From: Planctomycetaceae bacterium
GTDB lineage: Bacteria; Planctomycetota; Planctomycetia; Pirellulales; Thermoguttaceae
Direction: 5' to 3'
Assembly (NCBI GenBank): GCA_009776995.1
Contig: WRMR01000002.1
Coordinates: 1 to 33,421 of the forward strand
DNA length: 33,421 nt
Shown here: one piece after another, positions 7,219 through 14,301 of the stretch
Position numbering within the stretch: the first letter of the stretch is position 1
Layout: every line of letters begins with the position of its first letter
The notes under the pieces: generated by a model
Told to the model about the DNA's origin: nothing
Databases searched by the model: none
What the model saw: only the letters and a program-made list of their open reading frames with translations
Made by a program: the position numbers and the translations under genes

Positions 7219-8796
7219 TCAGAGCAACTGCCGGGCTTTGATTTCGAGGTATTTGTTGATCAACGGGGCGGTCATGTCTTCGGGGAACGTGTCGAGCGTC
7301 AGCGTTCCCTGGTGCTTGAGGTCGTTGATGACCTTGTGACGCCAGTTCAAAATATCAGCGGCGGCACCGGCACGCCAAAATTCGTGGGCTTCCGACTTCA
7401 GGCTTCGGACTTCAGCAGAGAGTGCCAAAGCGGAATCTGAAGCCTGAAACCTGAAGCCTGAAGCCTCCCGCGTCTTGAAAAAATTTGTGAGCGGGTCGAA
7501 AATCTCGTGGTCGCGCAAGAACACCCCCAGTGGAAGATGACGCCCCGTGATGTTGGTCAGGTGATTCTGGATGGCCTTTGCGTTGACCAGGTCGGCAACG
7601 TTGGTCACGAGAACGACCAGCGAACGCTTGCGGCACCGTGAGGCCAGATACGCGAAGGCCTCATCGTAGCGGGACTCAACCGGTTCGGGGAACAGGTTGA
7701 AAAAGCCGTGCAACAGCCGGCTCATCTGCCGCTGTCCCGAAGTCGGCGGGATGTAATTGATGATGCGATTGGAGAAACAGAGCATCCCCACCGCGTCGAA
7801 TCGCCGGATGGCCACGTAACTGAGCATCAAGGCCGCATTGAGCGAATGATCGAGCAGCGTCAGGCCGTTGCGTGACAGGTTGGTCATCATCCGGCCGCAA
7901 TCGACCAGGAACATGATGCGCTGGCTGCGCGACATTTGAAAATCCTTGACCGTCAGTTTCTGCCGCCGGGCGGTCGCCGACCAGTCCATGAACTTGTATT
8001 GATCGTCAAGCTGGTAATCGCGGAGCCGCTCGAAATCGTTGTCATGCCCGACGCGCCGGGCCACCCGCACGCCGAGTTGATGCAAGCGGTCGGTGCGGGC
8101 GAGCAGGTCGTATTCGGTCATTTGCCGCAGGTTCGGGTAAACGCAGATTTCGCTCTCGCAGGGAATCGTGATGTCGCGATGCCAAAATCCGAGCAGGCTG
8201 CGGACACGTAACGCAACTTCTTCAAGGCGGAACAGCCCGCGTTCTTTCGGTTTGATTTCATATTCGAATGTTTCGGCGGAACGTCCCGGCAATGTACGTT
8301 CGGAAAACGCCTCCGTATCGGGGCAAAGCGTCGGCGGCACATCATCCTTGACCGTCAGACGAAATTTCCGCCGGGTGCGGTTTTCGATGCGCAACCGGAT
8401 CAAATGCGGTCGTGCGAGCGAGGCAATGCGGTCCACATCGCGCCGCACACGAAACGGTTGCCCAATGACGGGCAGCGTCGCGAAACCATCGAACAGCAAA
8501 ATCAGTGCGATGGCCGCATCGGCAGTCAACAAGACGTACCAAAAATCGTCGTAAGCATAAAGGAGCGTTGAGAAAAATGTTGCCGCAAGAATCGTCACGA
8601 ACAGCAACCTGGTCGGGTAAACGCGCCGTAACAGTGCCGGCAAAAGAAAAACGAGTAATGCCGCCGGAAAAATCAGCATCACACGGCGGTCAAACACCTG
8701 CCCGATTTCATCTGCGGCTTGGGCGAAAAGCAATACGTTTGAAAAAATATCTCTCATGACGCTCATTCTTCTCTTGTTGTCACCCCATCGCTTCAT
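7219..8796 (-). CDS. DUF58 domain membrane protein
   Basis: Up to 525 residues. Two hydrophobic segments near the N-terminus (RVMLIFPAALLVFLLPALL; LLFVTILAATFFSTLLYA) plus a third (ADAAIALILLF) are followed by a beta-rich region and the DUF58 hallmark RLRDYQLDDQYKFMDWSATA. A vWA-like IMFLVDCGRMM follows. DUF58 proteins are usually encoded with MoxR ATPases and vWA proteins; no MoxR gene is adjacent here. The start is ambiguous: 8796 overlaps the upstream ORF by 17 bp, while in-frame ATGs at 8766 and 8757 avoid overlap and have AAGAGAAG-type purine stretches. Residues ~443-470 (SGFRFQASDSA...EVRSLKSEA) come from an in-frame repeat insertion (see 7387-7467) and are not part of the domain. Confidence 0.82.
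   Translation of the reverse strand: MKRWGDNKRRMSVMRDIFSNVLLFAQAADEIGQVFDRRVMLIFPAALLVFLLPALLRRVYPTRLLFVTILAATFFSTLLYAYDDFWYVLLTADAAIALILLFDGFATLPVIGQPFRVRRDVDRIASLARPHLIRLRIENRTRRKFRLTVKDDVPPTLCPDTEAFSERTLPGRSAETFEYEIKPKERGLFRLEEVALRVRSLLGFWHRDITIPCESEICVYPNLRQMTEYDLLARTDRLHQLGVRVARRVGHDNDFERLRDYQLDDQYKFMDWSATARRQKLTVKDFQMSRSQRIMFLVDCGRMMTNLSRNGLTLLDHSLNAALMLSYVAIRRFDAVGMLCFSNRIINYIPPTSGQRQMSRLLHGFFNLFPEPVESRYDEAFAYLASRCRKRSLVVLVTNVADLVNAKAIQNHLTNITGRHLPLGVFLRDHEIFDPLTNFFKTREASGFRFQASDSALALSAEVRSLKSEAHEFWRAGAAADILNWRHKVINDLKHQGTLTLDTFPEDMTAPLINKYLEIKARQLL
7387..7467 (-). repeat. Palindromic repeat inserted in frame inside the DUF58 gene
   Basis: The minus strand reads GAGGCTTCAGGCTTCAGG, then TTTCAGGCTTCAGA, a short centre, then CTGAAGTCCGAAGCCTGAAG and TCCGAAGCC. 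The two halves are imperfect inverted repeats of GGCTTC(A/G)G(G/A)(T/C)TTC units. No frame is broken; the element encodes SGFRFQ...AEVRSLKSEA. The same element, in the same orientation and frame relative to its host gene, is in hrpA at 16153-16229. Confidence 0.85.
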
Positions 8797-9364
8797 CCAC
8801 TTCCAGCATGATGTTCCCGGTTTCTTTCAGCGCGCGGATGATTCGCTGGTAATGCGAGATGTCGTTATAAGTCAGTTTGCGGCCTTTGCGGTCTTTCAGC
8901 CACTTTTGCGCGGGTTGGTAACCGCCGATGGAAAACTCCCACGTTTCCGGCGGAACATGCCCGAAATACTGCGCTTCGTTGATATGGACATCGTTGCCGG
9001 AATGTTGCCACTTTTCATAACGCAGGAAATCGAGGTAGTCGGTAAAGATAATGTTGTCAAGCGAGCGTTTGTAACGGTCGAACTGCTCTTGATTGGCTTT
9101 GCGTCCGGTCAGGTCGGGATCGTCAATGTCTTTGGCTTCGACGAAAGAAACAGGAATAGTGTCCTCCTTGCGCAACAGAATCAGGTCCGGCGCACCGCAA
9201 GCCTGACGTGCCGGTTCGTTCGACACGATGAGATGCGACAACATCGCGGCCAGCAGTTGTTGCAACGCAGGCCGGTACGTATGCTCCCGCGCAAAGCCGG
9301 TTTCATACTGACGCTCGAGTTCAGTGAGGTAATCCGAAATGGATGAAGTAATTTCGTTTTGCAT
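8780..9364 (-). pseudogene. Internally deleted type ISP restriction-modification enzyme
   Basis: The ORF track begins with GTG at 9385, but the ATG at 9364 (MQNEITSSISDYLTEL) is the likelier start. Residues ~1-115 match the N-terminal PD-(D/E)XK domain of type ISP enzymes: REHTYRPALQQLL, NEPARQACGAPDLILLR, VSFVEAKDID and LDNIIFTDYLDF. The catalytic D and E-x-K residues are present. The remainder (VHINEAQYFGHVPPETWEFS, IGGYQPAQKWLKDRKGRKL, HYQRIIRALKET) matches the extreme C-terminus of the same enzymes. The central methyltransferase and much of the recognition region, normally many hundreds of residues, are absent. The junction is in frame near LRYEKWQHSGNDVHIN. It is a relic, although a small nuclease-domain protein could still be made. 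Confidence 0.75.
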
Positions 9365-9390
9365 AGTGGTTTCGCACGAAGGCACAACAA

Positions 9391-9420
9391 ATTAGAGCCG
9401 CGACGGTCACGGAACGGCCA
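9391..9420. repeat. Dispersed AGAGCCGYGACGGT repeat, copy A
   Basis: ATTAGAGCCGCGACGGTCAC then GGAACGGCCA matches intergenic copies at 10989-11019 and 29857-29883 (consensus AT(C/T)AGAGCCG(C/T)GACGG-nAC-GGA(A/G)CGGTCA). It lies in the 9365-9777 gap, which otherwise holds only two promoter-like motifs and no credible gene. Confidence 0.6.
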
Positions 9421-9455
9421 CACTGCGTTTCGCCCCAACTCCGGCAATTGTTTGC

Positions 9456-9464
9456 ATTATACCA
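9456..9464 (-). promoter_or_regulatory. Extended -10 motif upstream of the type ISP relic
   Basis: The minus strand reads TTTTGTGGTATAATGC, a perfect TGnTATAAT extended -10, about 92 bp before the relic's ATG and pointing toward it. Confidence 0.5.
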
Positions 9465-9597
9465 CAAAACCGTAGCCCGGTGAATCCGTTTTGCCCCGCG
9501 TCCCGGACACGGGAAATCTTTTGAGAAGACGTGCCACGGCAAGTCGGATGGCCATGAAAACGAAATGTCCGCCCCCTTGCGTCCGAAGTTGGGGATA

Positions 9598-9606
9598 TGG
9601 TAAAAT
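9598..9606 (+). promoter_or_regulatory. Extended -10-like motif upstream of yjbQ
   Basis: TATGGTAAAATACTT on the plus strand is 170 bp before yjbQ. It has the TGG + TAAAAT form seen before other genes in the window. The distance is long, so assignment to yjbQ is tentative. Confidence 0.3.
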
Positions 9607-9777
9607 ACTTGTTGTCCTTGTGTCACCTTGACGACCGACGCCACGGGGGTATGGTTGACCGTCAGCGGCAAGCGGATGCACCGGGAGCCGATAATTTCTC
9701 AAGACCGGTGTTTTATTGAATAGCGTTAAACGAGTTCCAGGAAAGGGCAGGTTCCCAGTGAACCTCTTGTCGCAACG

Positions 9778-10245
9778 ATGACTGTTTGGTACCAACGTCA
9801 CATTGTTCTTGAACCGTCGTCACGGCGGCGTTTGACGCCCATCACGCGGGAAATCCTCAACGCGATGCCGGAAATTGCGGAAATCAAGGTTGGCTTGCTG
9901 CATCTTTTCCTGCAACACACATCCGCATCGCTGACGATCAACGAAAACGCCGATCCTGACGTCCTGACCGACCTCGAAATGGCGGTTGACCGTCTTGCGC
10001 CGGAATCGTTGCCTTACACGCACACCATCGAAGGCCGTGACGACATGCCCGCGCACGTCAAAACGTCGCTTTTCGGCGTCTCATTGACCGTACCCGTCGG
10101 CGGGGGACGGTTACTGCTTGGCACCTGGCAGGGGATTTACCTCTGCGAACATCGTCATGCCAAACACCGGCGTTCGCTCGTGCTGACGCTCACGGGCGAA
10201 TCATTGCGTTTTTTTCATTTCATCGGGGATAAAGAAAAATCATGA
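9778..10245 (+). CDS. yjbQ: YjbQ/UPF0047 family protein (secondary thiamine-phosphate synthase family)
   Basis: 155 residues, about the usual family length (~140). Diagnostic blocks are LLHLFLQHTSASLTINENAD, EGRDDMPAHVKTSLFGVSL and GRLLLGTWQGIYLCEHR, which contain the conserved His and Cys/Glu positions of YjbQ. Some members show weak thiamine-phosphate synthase activity; the physiological role is unsettled. The stop overlaps the next gene's start by ATGA, so the two are very likely co-translated. No clear Shine-Dalgarno is seen before the ATG. Confidence 0.9.
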   Translation: MTVWYQRHIVLEPSSRRRLTPITREILNAMPEIAEIKVGLLHLFLQHTSASLTINENADPDVLTDLEMAVDRLAPESLPYTHTIEGRDDMPAHVKTSLFGVSLTVPVGGGRLLLGTWQGIYLCEHRHAKHRRSLVLTLTGESLRFFHFIGDKEKS

Positions 10246-10979
10246 GTTTGATTTCCGACATGAAGGTGCTGTACCATATGGCTGTTCGACCGGTTCGCGG
10301 CAAGACGCACGCTTCACGCATGGAGAATTTTTACGGCGGTCAGGCGGGGGATTACGATGCGTTTCGCAAACGGCTGCTGAAAGGCCGTGAGGAACTTTGG
10401 CAACAACTTGGCACGAACGAGGGCGAAGTCTGGCTCGACATGGGCGGCGGTACCGGTGCAAATCTGGAAGCGTTTGGCGACAGCATAGCCAAGTTGAAAA
10501 AAGTGTATGTCGTCGATTTGGCCGGGTCGCTTTTGAAAATGGCCGAACAACGGGCGGAATCACACGGTTGGAACAATGTTGTCACAGCCGAGGCGGACGC
10601 GACGCGGTTTGTGCTCGAAGAACAGCAGGCGGACGTCATCACCTTTTCCTACTCGCTGACGATGATCCCGGACTGGTTCGCCGCGATTCGACACGCCCAC
10701 GCACTGCTCAAGCCGGGCGGACGCATCGGCGTGGTTGACTTTTACGTTTCGCGCAAGCACCCGGACGAAGCGTTCCGCAAACACGGTTGGGCCACGCGCT
10801 CGTTCTGGCCGGTTTGGTTCGCTTCGGACAACGTGTTCCCGTCGCCGGACCACGTCCCGTACCTGCACAAACTGTTCGAGCCGGTGTATTTCGACGAACG
10901 CAAAACCCGTCTGCCCTGGTTCCCGCTCCCGTTTTTCAAGACGCCGTATTATCTGTTCGTTGGGAAAAAACGGGATTGA
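10242..10979 (+). CDS. BtaB-like SAM-dependent methyltransferase (betaine-lipid type)
   Basis: 245 residues. SAM motif I is VWLDMGGGTGANLEAFG (~63-79), followed by VYVVDLAGSLLKMAEQRAE, FSYSLTMIPDWFAAI, LLKPGGRIGVVDFYVSRKHP and a C-terminal KTPYYLFVGKK. The GGGTGAN motif, SYSLTMIPDW and VVDFYV blocks match the BtaB methyltransferase of diacylglyceryl-trimethylhomoserine (DGTS) synthesis and the equivalent half of eukaryotic BTA1. BtaB adds three methyl groups to diacylglycerylhomoserine. Its partner BtaA, which makes that intermediate, is not encoded on either side, so the gene may act with a distant BtaA or on another substrate. The start overlaps yjbQ by 4 bp. Confidence 0.68.
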   Translation: MSLISDMKVLYHMAVRPVRGKTHASRMENFYGGQAGDYDAFRKRLLKGREELWQQLGTNEGEVWLDMGGGTGANLEAFGDSIAKLKKVYVVDLAGSLLKMAEQRAESHGWNNVVTAEADATRFVLEEQQADVITFSYSLTMIPDWFAAIRHAHALLKPGGRIGVVDFYVSRKHPDEAFRKHGWATRSFWPVWFASDNVFPSPDHVPYLHKLFEPVYFDERKTRLPWFPLPFFKTPYYLFVGKKRD

Positions 10980-10988
10980 CCGGCGGAA

Positions 10989-11019
10989 ATCAGAGCCGTG
11001 TCGGTAACAGAGCGGTCAA
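10989..11019. repeat. Dispersed AGAGCCGYGACGGT repeat, copy B
   Basis: ATCAGAGCCGTGTCGGTAAC then AGAGCGGTCAA lies just after the btaB-like stop and is related to copies at 9391 and 29857. The rest of 10980-11115 shows no gene. Confidence 0.55.
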
Positions 11020-11115
11020 TGGCATTTCGCCGTCGTGGTTTTATCGACAGATGATGCCAAATTTCGCAGAGGGTTTTGAGAAAAAAACAAATTTTCACCT
11101 CGATTTGACCAATCC

Positions 11116-12045
11116 ATGAAAAACTTCGACGACACAAAAACGTCTGATCGTGCATTGAAAAGACGATCCCTGTTTGCAATGATCACGGGATTGATTGTCA
11201 TCGGTTTCTGTCTGCTTTGGGTAACTGCGGTCATTGCCCCATTCTTTTTTCCTTGTGGTCCTTCATTGGGTTCGGTAGTGGGAGCTCCTTTTGTTCCCCC
11301 GTTTATCTGGTTGGCCTACAAACAATATTCCGCCCTGTTTTGCCGTGAACCTGTTGTGTCGAGAGCTTACCACGAAGTATGGATTGGATTCGGCATTTTT
11401 CTGGTTGTCTCCACAGTTGGCAGTTTACTGCAACATAATACTGAAATCATGAAAGACACGGATGCCTGGAAATACCAAGTCGGAATACCGACTTGCGGCT
11501 TACTATTTCTCGTCATCGGCTGTCTGATACGAATACAAACCATCCGGCGGCAAAAACCGTTTTTGCCTGAAGGACGGAAATTTCTCAAGAATCAATCCGG
11601 TAGCAAGTTTCGGCACAGGAAGATCATGGGAATCATTCTCATGACCGGGTGCGTTACTTTGCTTTCGGCATACCTTGTCTCTACGGAACGTCAATATCCC
11701 GCACTTGGTGAACATTTCTCGTATGAGCAGCTTCCGCGAAAAGGCGGATTTCCGCCGGAAGGCTCCGATTTTTCCTGGCGTCGTGGTTATCGCGGGACAA
11801 GCTATTACGAATTTACCATATCGGAAGAAGCGTTCCAACGTTGGATTTCATCTCAAAGTCGTTGGGAATACTGCGAACCCATTACCGGAAATGTCACCAT
11901 CCAGGGTTCCATACACCCGCGTAAAGAAGAGGAAGAGAGACCATCTGTCACCGACGGTCTTTCCGCAGGGTATGGTGAACATTCAGGAGGCTGCGCGGTT
12001 TTCGACCGTTCGACAAATCGCGCTTATTATTGGACCTATTATTGA
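11116..12045 (+). CDS. Hypothetical membrane protein (four predicted TM segments)
   Basis: 309 residues, not recognised. Hydrophobic stretches are LFAMITGLIVIGFCLLWVTA, a segment around SVVGAPFVPPFIWLAY, IGFGIFLVVSTVGSLL, CGLLFLVIGCLIRI and MGIILMTGCVTLLSAYLV. They are followed by a soluble C-terminal ~110 residues rich in Tyr, Trp and Ser (FSYEQLPRKGGFPPEG, YYEFTISEEAFQRW, WEYCEPITG). The C-terminal part, with YEFTISEEAF and a WxYC motif, would be outside the bilayer. There is no obvious Shine-Dalgarno. It is not clearly linked to either neighbour. Confidence 0.6.
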   Translation: MKNFDDTKTSDRALKRRSLFAMITGLIVIGFCLLWVTAVIAPFFFPCGPSLGSVVGAPFVPPFIWLAYKQYSALFCREPVVSRAYHEVWIGFGIFLVVSTVGSLLQHNTEIMKDTDAWKYQVGIPTCGLLFLVIGCLIRIQTIRRQKPFLPEGRKFLKNQSGSKFRHRKIMGIILMTGCVTLLSAYLVSTERQYPALGEHFSYEQLPRKGGFPPEGSDFSWRRGYRGTSYYEFTISEEAFQRWISSQSRWEYCEPITGNVTIQGSIHPRKEEEERPSVTDGLSAGYGEHSGGCAVFDRSTNRAYYWTYY

Positions 12046-12064
12046 AGCGTGACCGCCCAACCAC

Positions 12065-12090
12065 TTCGCGTCACAGGATGACGCGGCGAA
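12065..12090. repeat. CGCGTCACAGGATGACGCGGC palindromic repeat, copy 2
   Basis: TTCGCGTCACAGGATGACGC then GGCGAA is a short palindrome matching 5236-5260. It is followed at 12100-12120 by CCCTAACCCCAGCCCCCTCT, a low-complexity phrase seen repeatedly in many bacterial intergenic regions. The whole interval between the membrane protein and terC is repeat-derived. Confidence 0.6.
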
Positions 12091-12121
12091 CCATACTCAT
12101 CCCTAACCCCAGCCCCCTCTC

Positions 12122-13111
12122 ATGGAAACAATCTGGCTTTGGATCGGTTTTATCGCATTGGTCATGGTTTTTCTCGCCCTCGATTTGGGGGTGTTCAACC
12201 GCAAGGCGCACGTCATCGGTATTCGCGAGGCGGTCCGTTGGACAATCGTATGGATCGTCATGGCCATGCTGTTCAACGTTGCCGTTTATTTCATGTACGA
12301 ACACCACCTGTTCGGCATCGGCACACACCACGGTCATGTCGATCTGGACGGCACACAGGCGGCGGTCAAATTTTTCACCGGCTACATCATTGAAAAATCG
12401 CTGAGTCTCGACAATATTTTCGTCATCAGCATGGTGTTCACGTTTTTCGGCGTTCCGGCGATTTACCAGCACCGCGTCCTGTTCTGGGGCATTCTCGGCG
12501 CGCTGGTCATGCGCGGGGTGATGATCGGCATTGGCACAACCGCCCTGCATTGGTTCAGCGGATGGATGAATTACGTGTTCGGGCTGATCCTGATTTTTAC
12601 CGCCCTGAAAATGATGTTCGTCAAACATGAGGAAGTGCACCCGGAAAAGAATCCCCTCGTCAGACTGGCCAAACGGTTTTTTCCCGTCACGGGCGATTAT
12701 CACGGCGAAAAGTTTTTCGTCCGGCTTGACGGACGGCTGTTTCTGACGCCGCTGTTTCTCGTGCTGTTGGTCGTCGAAAGTATGGATGTTGTGTTCGCCG
12801 TTGATTCCATCCCTGCGATTTTCGCGATCACGACGGACCCGTTCATCGTGTTCACATCGAATATTTTCGCCATTCTCGGATTACGGTCGCTGTATTTCGC
12901 GCTGGCCGCGATGATCCGGCAATTCCGTTACCTCAAGCAAAGCATCATTGTCATTCTGCTTTACGTCGGCTGCAAGATGATGGTTTTGCACCACATTGAA
13001 GCACACGGCCTTTCGAACACCATGACCTGGGTTTCGCTCGGCGTCATCCTTTGCGTGATGGGCATTGGCGTCGTCGCGTCGCTTGCCAAAGGCAGAACGA
13101 CCTCACCATGA
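12122..13111 (+). CDS. TerC/Alx family membrane protein (probable Mn2+ exporter)
   Basis: 329 residues with about nine hydrophobic helices. TerC-family signatures are GYIIEKSLSLDNIFVISMVF (acidic D in TM), GILGALVMRGVMIGIG, LFLVLLVVESMDVVFAVDSI and TSNIFAILGLRSLYFALAAM. Conserved acidic residues in the DN and ESMD/DS motifs line the predicted ion path. Alx and related proteins export manganese; TerC itself is linked to tellurite resistance and to metalation of secreted proteins. No Shine-Dalgarno is seen before the ATG, which abuts a repeat-like CCCTAACCCC stretch. The repeat may have changed the leader. Confidence 0.88.
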   Translation: METIWLWIGFIALVMVFLALDLGVFNRKAHVIGIREAVRWTIVWIVMAMLFNVAVYFMYEHHLFGIGTHHGHVDLDGTQAAVKFFTGYIIEKSLSLDNIFVISMVFTFFGVPAIYQHRVLFWGILGALVMRGVMIGIGTTALHWFSGWMNYVFGLILIFTALKMMFVKHEEVHPEKNPLVRLAKRFFPVTGDYHGEKFFVRLDGRLFLTPLFLVLLVVESMDVVFAVDSIPAIFAITTDPFIVFTSNIFAILGLRSLYFALAAMIRQFRYLKQSIIVILLYVGCKMMVLHHIEAHGLSNTMTWVSLGVILCVMGIGVVASLAKGRTTSP

Positions 13112-13157
13112 ACGACGCAACATTTTCCGGCATGTTCTTTCTTTCAGAACGGAATTG

Positions 13158-13166
13158 TGGTATGAT
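13158..13166 (+). promoter_or_regulatory. Extended -10 motif upstream of the TIM-barrel isomerase
   Basis: GAATTGTGGTATGATACAAT contains TGGTATGAT about 100 bp before the 13264 start. No good -35 is visible, as expected for extended -10 promoters. Confidence 0.45.
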
Positions 13167-13263
13167 ACAATCGTTTCGGACAGACATGGCATGGGTTGTC
13201 ATGCGAAACAAGTTTCCGTTTATCTGACAAACAGTTCAATGACAGTATTGGGAGTGACACACT

Positions 13264-14109
13264 ATGGAAAAATGGCCTGTTGGAGTATTTGCCAGTATTG
13301 ATGCCGGTCTTGGCGTACAACTGGACGTGGTTCGCGAGTTGGGCATCAAGACGATTCAGTTGCACACGCCGCACCCGCAATCGCGGACGCCGGAAAAAGC
13401 GAAGGAGTTTCTCGACAAGCTGGCCGGGTACGGTATCGAAATCTCAGTCGTCTTTTGCGGCTTTGAAGGCGAAAGTTACGAGTCGATCAAGATCACCGCC
13501 GAGACGGTCGGGCTGGTTCCGAAAGCAACCCGTGCCGCGCGTCTCGCCGAGTCGAAGGACATTGCCGACTTCGCCAAACTGCTGGGCGTCGATGCGATCG
13601 GTTCGCACATCGGTTTCGTGCCGCACGACACGGGTTCCGACGAGTACAAAGAGATGGTCGCTTGTGTCAGGGACCTGTGCGAACATCTCAAAGCGAACGG
13701 ACAGCGTCTGCATCTTGAAACCGGCCAGGAAAGCGTCGAAGGTTTGCTCACATTCATCAGCGACGTGGGAACGGACAACCTTTTCATCAACTTCGACCCG
13801 GCCAACCTGATTCTGTACGGTATCGGTGATCCGCTGGGTGCGCTGAAAAAAGTCGGGGCTTACGTGCGGAGCGTCCATTGCAAGGACGGCACTGCGACGA
13901 AAGGCAAGCCCGGCGTCGATTGGGGGGCTGAAGTTCCCTTTGGGACAGGCGAAGTTGATGCCGAAGCGTTCCTTCGCACGCTCAAGGACATCGGCTACGA
14001 CGGCCCACTGACCATCGAACGCGAAATCCCGCAGGAACCCGCCCGGCAGAAAGAAGAAATCGGTCAGGCGGTCAGCTTGATCAACGCGATCAAGGCGAAA
14101 ATCCTGTAA
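13264..14109 (+). CDS. Sugar phosphate isomerase/epimerase (AP endonuclease 2-like TIM barrel)
   Basis: 281 residues of the xylose-isomerase-like TIM-barrel superfamily. Metal-ligand positions are visible: GSHIGFV (His), LHLETGQE (Glu), NFDPAN (Asp), VRSVHCKD (His) and LTIEREI (Glu). LDVVRELGIKTIQLHTPHP marks the first barrel strand. Members isomerise or epimerise sugars or inositol derivatives, and planctomycete genomes have many of unknown specificity. It stands alone with its own promoter-like motif. A related but distinct gene starts at 33163. Confidence 0.85.
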   Translation: MEKWPVGVFASIDAGLGVQLDVVRELGIKTIQLHTPHPQSRTPEKAKEFLDKLAGYGIEISVVFCGFEGESYESIKITAETVGLVPKATRAARLAESKDIADFAKLLGVDAIGSHIGFVPHDTGSDEYKEMVACVRDLCEHLKANGQRLHLETGQESVEGLLTFISDVGTDNLFINFDPANLILYGIGDPLGALKKVGAYVRSVHCKDGTATKGKPGVDWGAEVPFGTGEVDAEAFLRTLKDIGYDGPLTIEREIPQEPARQKEEIGQAVSLINAIKAKIL

Positions 14110-14132
14110 AGCGCAGAGCACAAAGACACGTT

Positions 14133-14156
14133 AGCCGCGTCACCCTGTAACGCGGC
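14133..14156. repeat. CGCGTCACAGG-TGACGCGGC palindromic repeat, copy 3 (inverted)
   Basis: GCCGCGTCACCCTGTAACGC followed by GGC is the reverse complement form of the 5236 and 12065 elements. It follows the isomerase stop and a GTGTCTTTGTGCTCTGCGC-like phrase (reverse strand), another common intergenic repeat. Confidence 0.6.
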
Positions 14157-14241
14157 TGTGAATTGACAATTTCACTCTGTTGCTTACAATAAGCCATTCT
14201 ATTCCACTGGAACATCATCCTCAAGGCCCGAATCCATTGTG

Positions 14242-14250
14242 TGGTATAAC
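14242..14250 (+). promoter_or_regulatory. Extended -10 motif upstream of hrpA
   Basis: ATTGTGTGGTATAACAAG has TGGTATAAC 51 bp before the hrpA ATG. It matches the TGTGGTAtaAT motif found before several other genes. Confidence 0.5.
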
Positions 14251-14301
14251 AAGATCATTGTCTTGGACTGTTATGCCTTGCCCCTCAGGGCATAGACTCT
14301 C

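Noticed and set aside
9457-9801. 114-aa minus-strand ORF in the gap before yjbQ
   Set aside because: No recognisable motif or Shine-Dalgarno, overlaps the yjbQ start and contains promoter-like motifs.
12071-12703. 210-aa minus-strand ORF over terC
   Set aside because: His/Glu/Asp-rich shadow of the TerC gene's antisense frame with no domain features.
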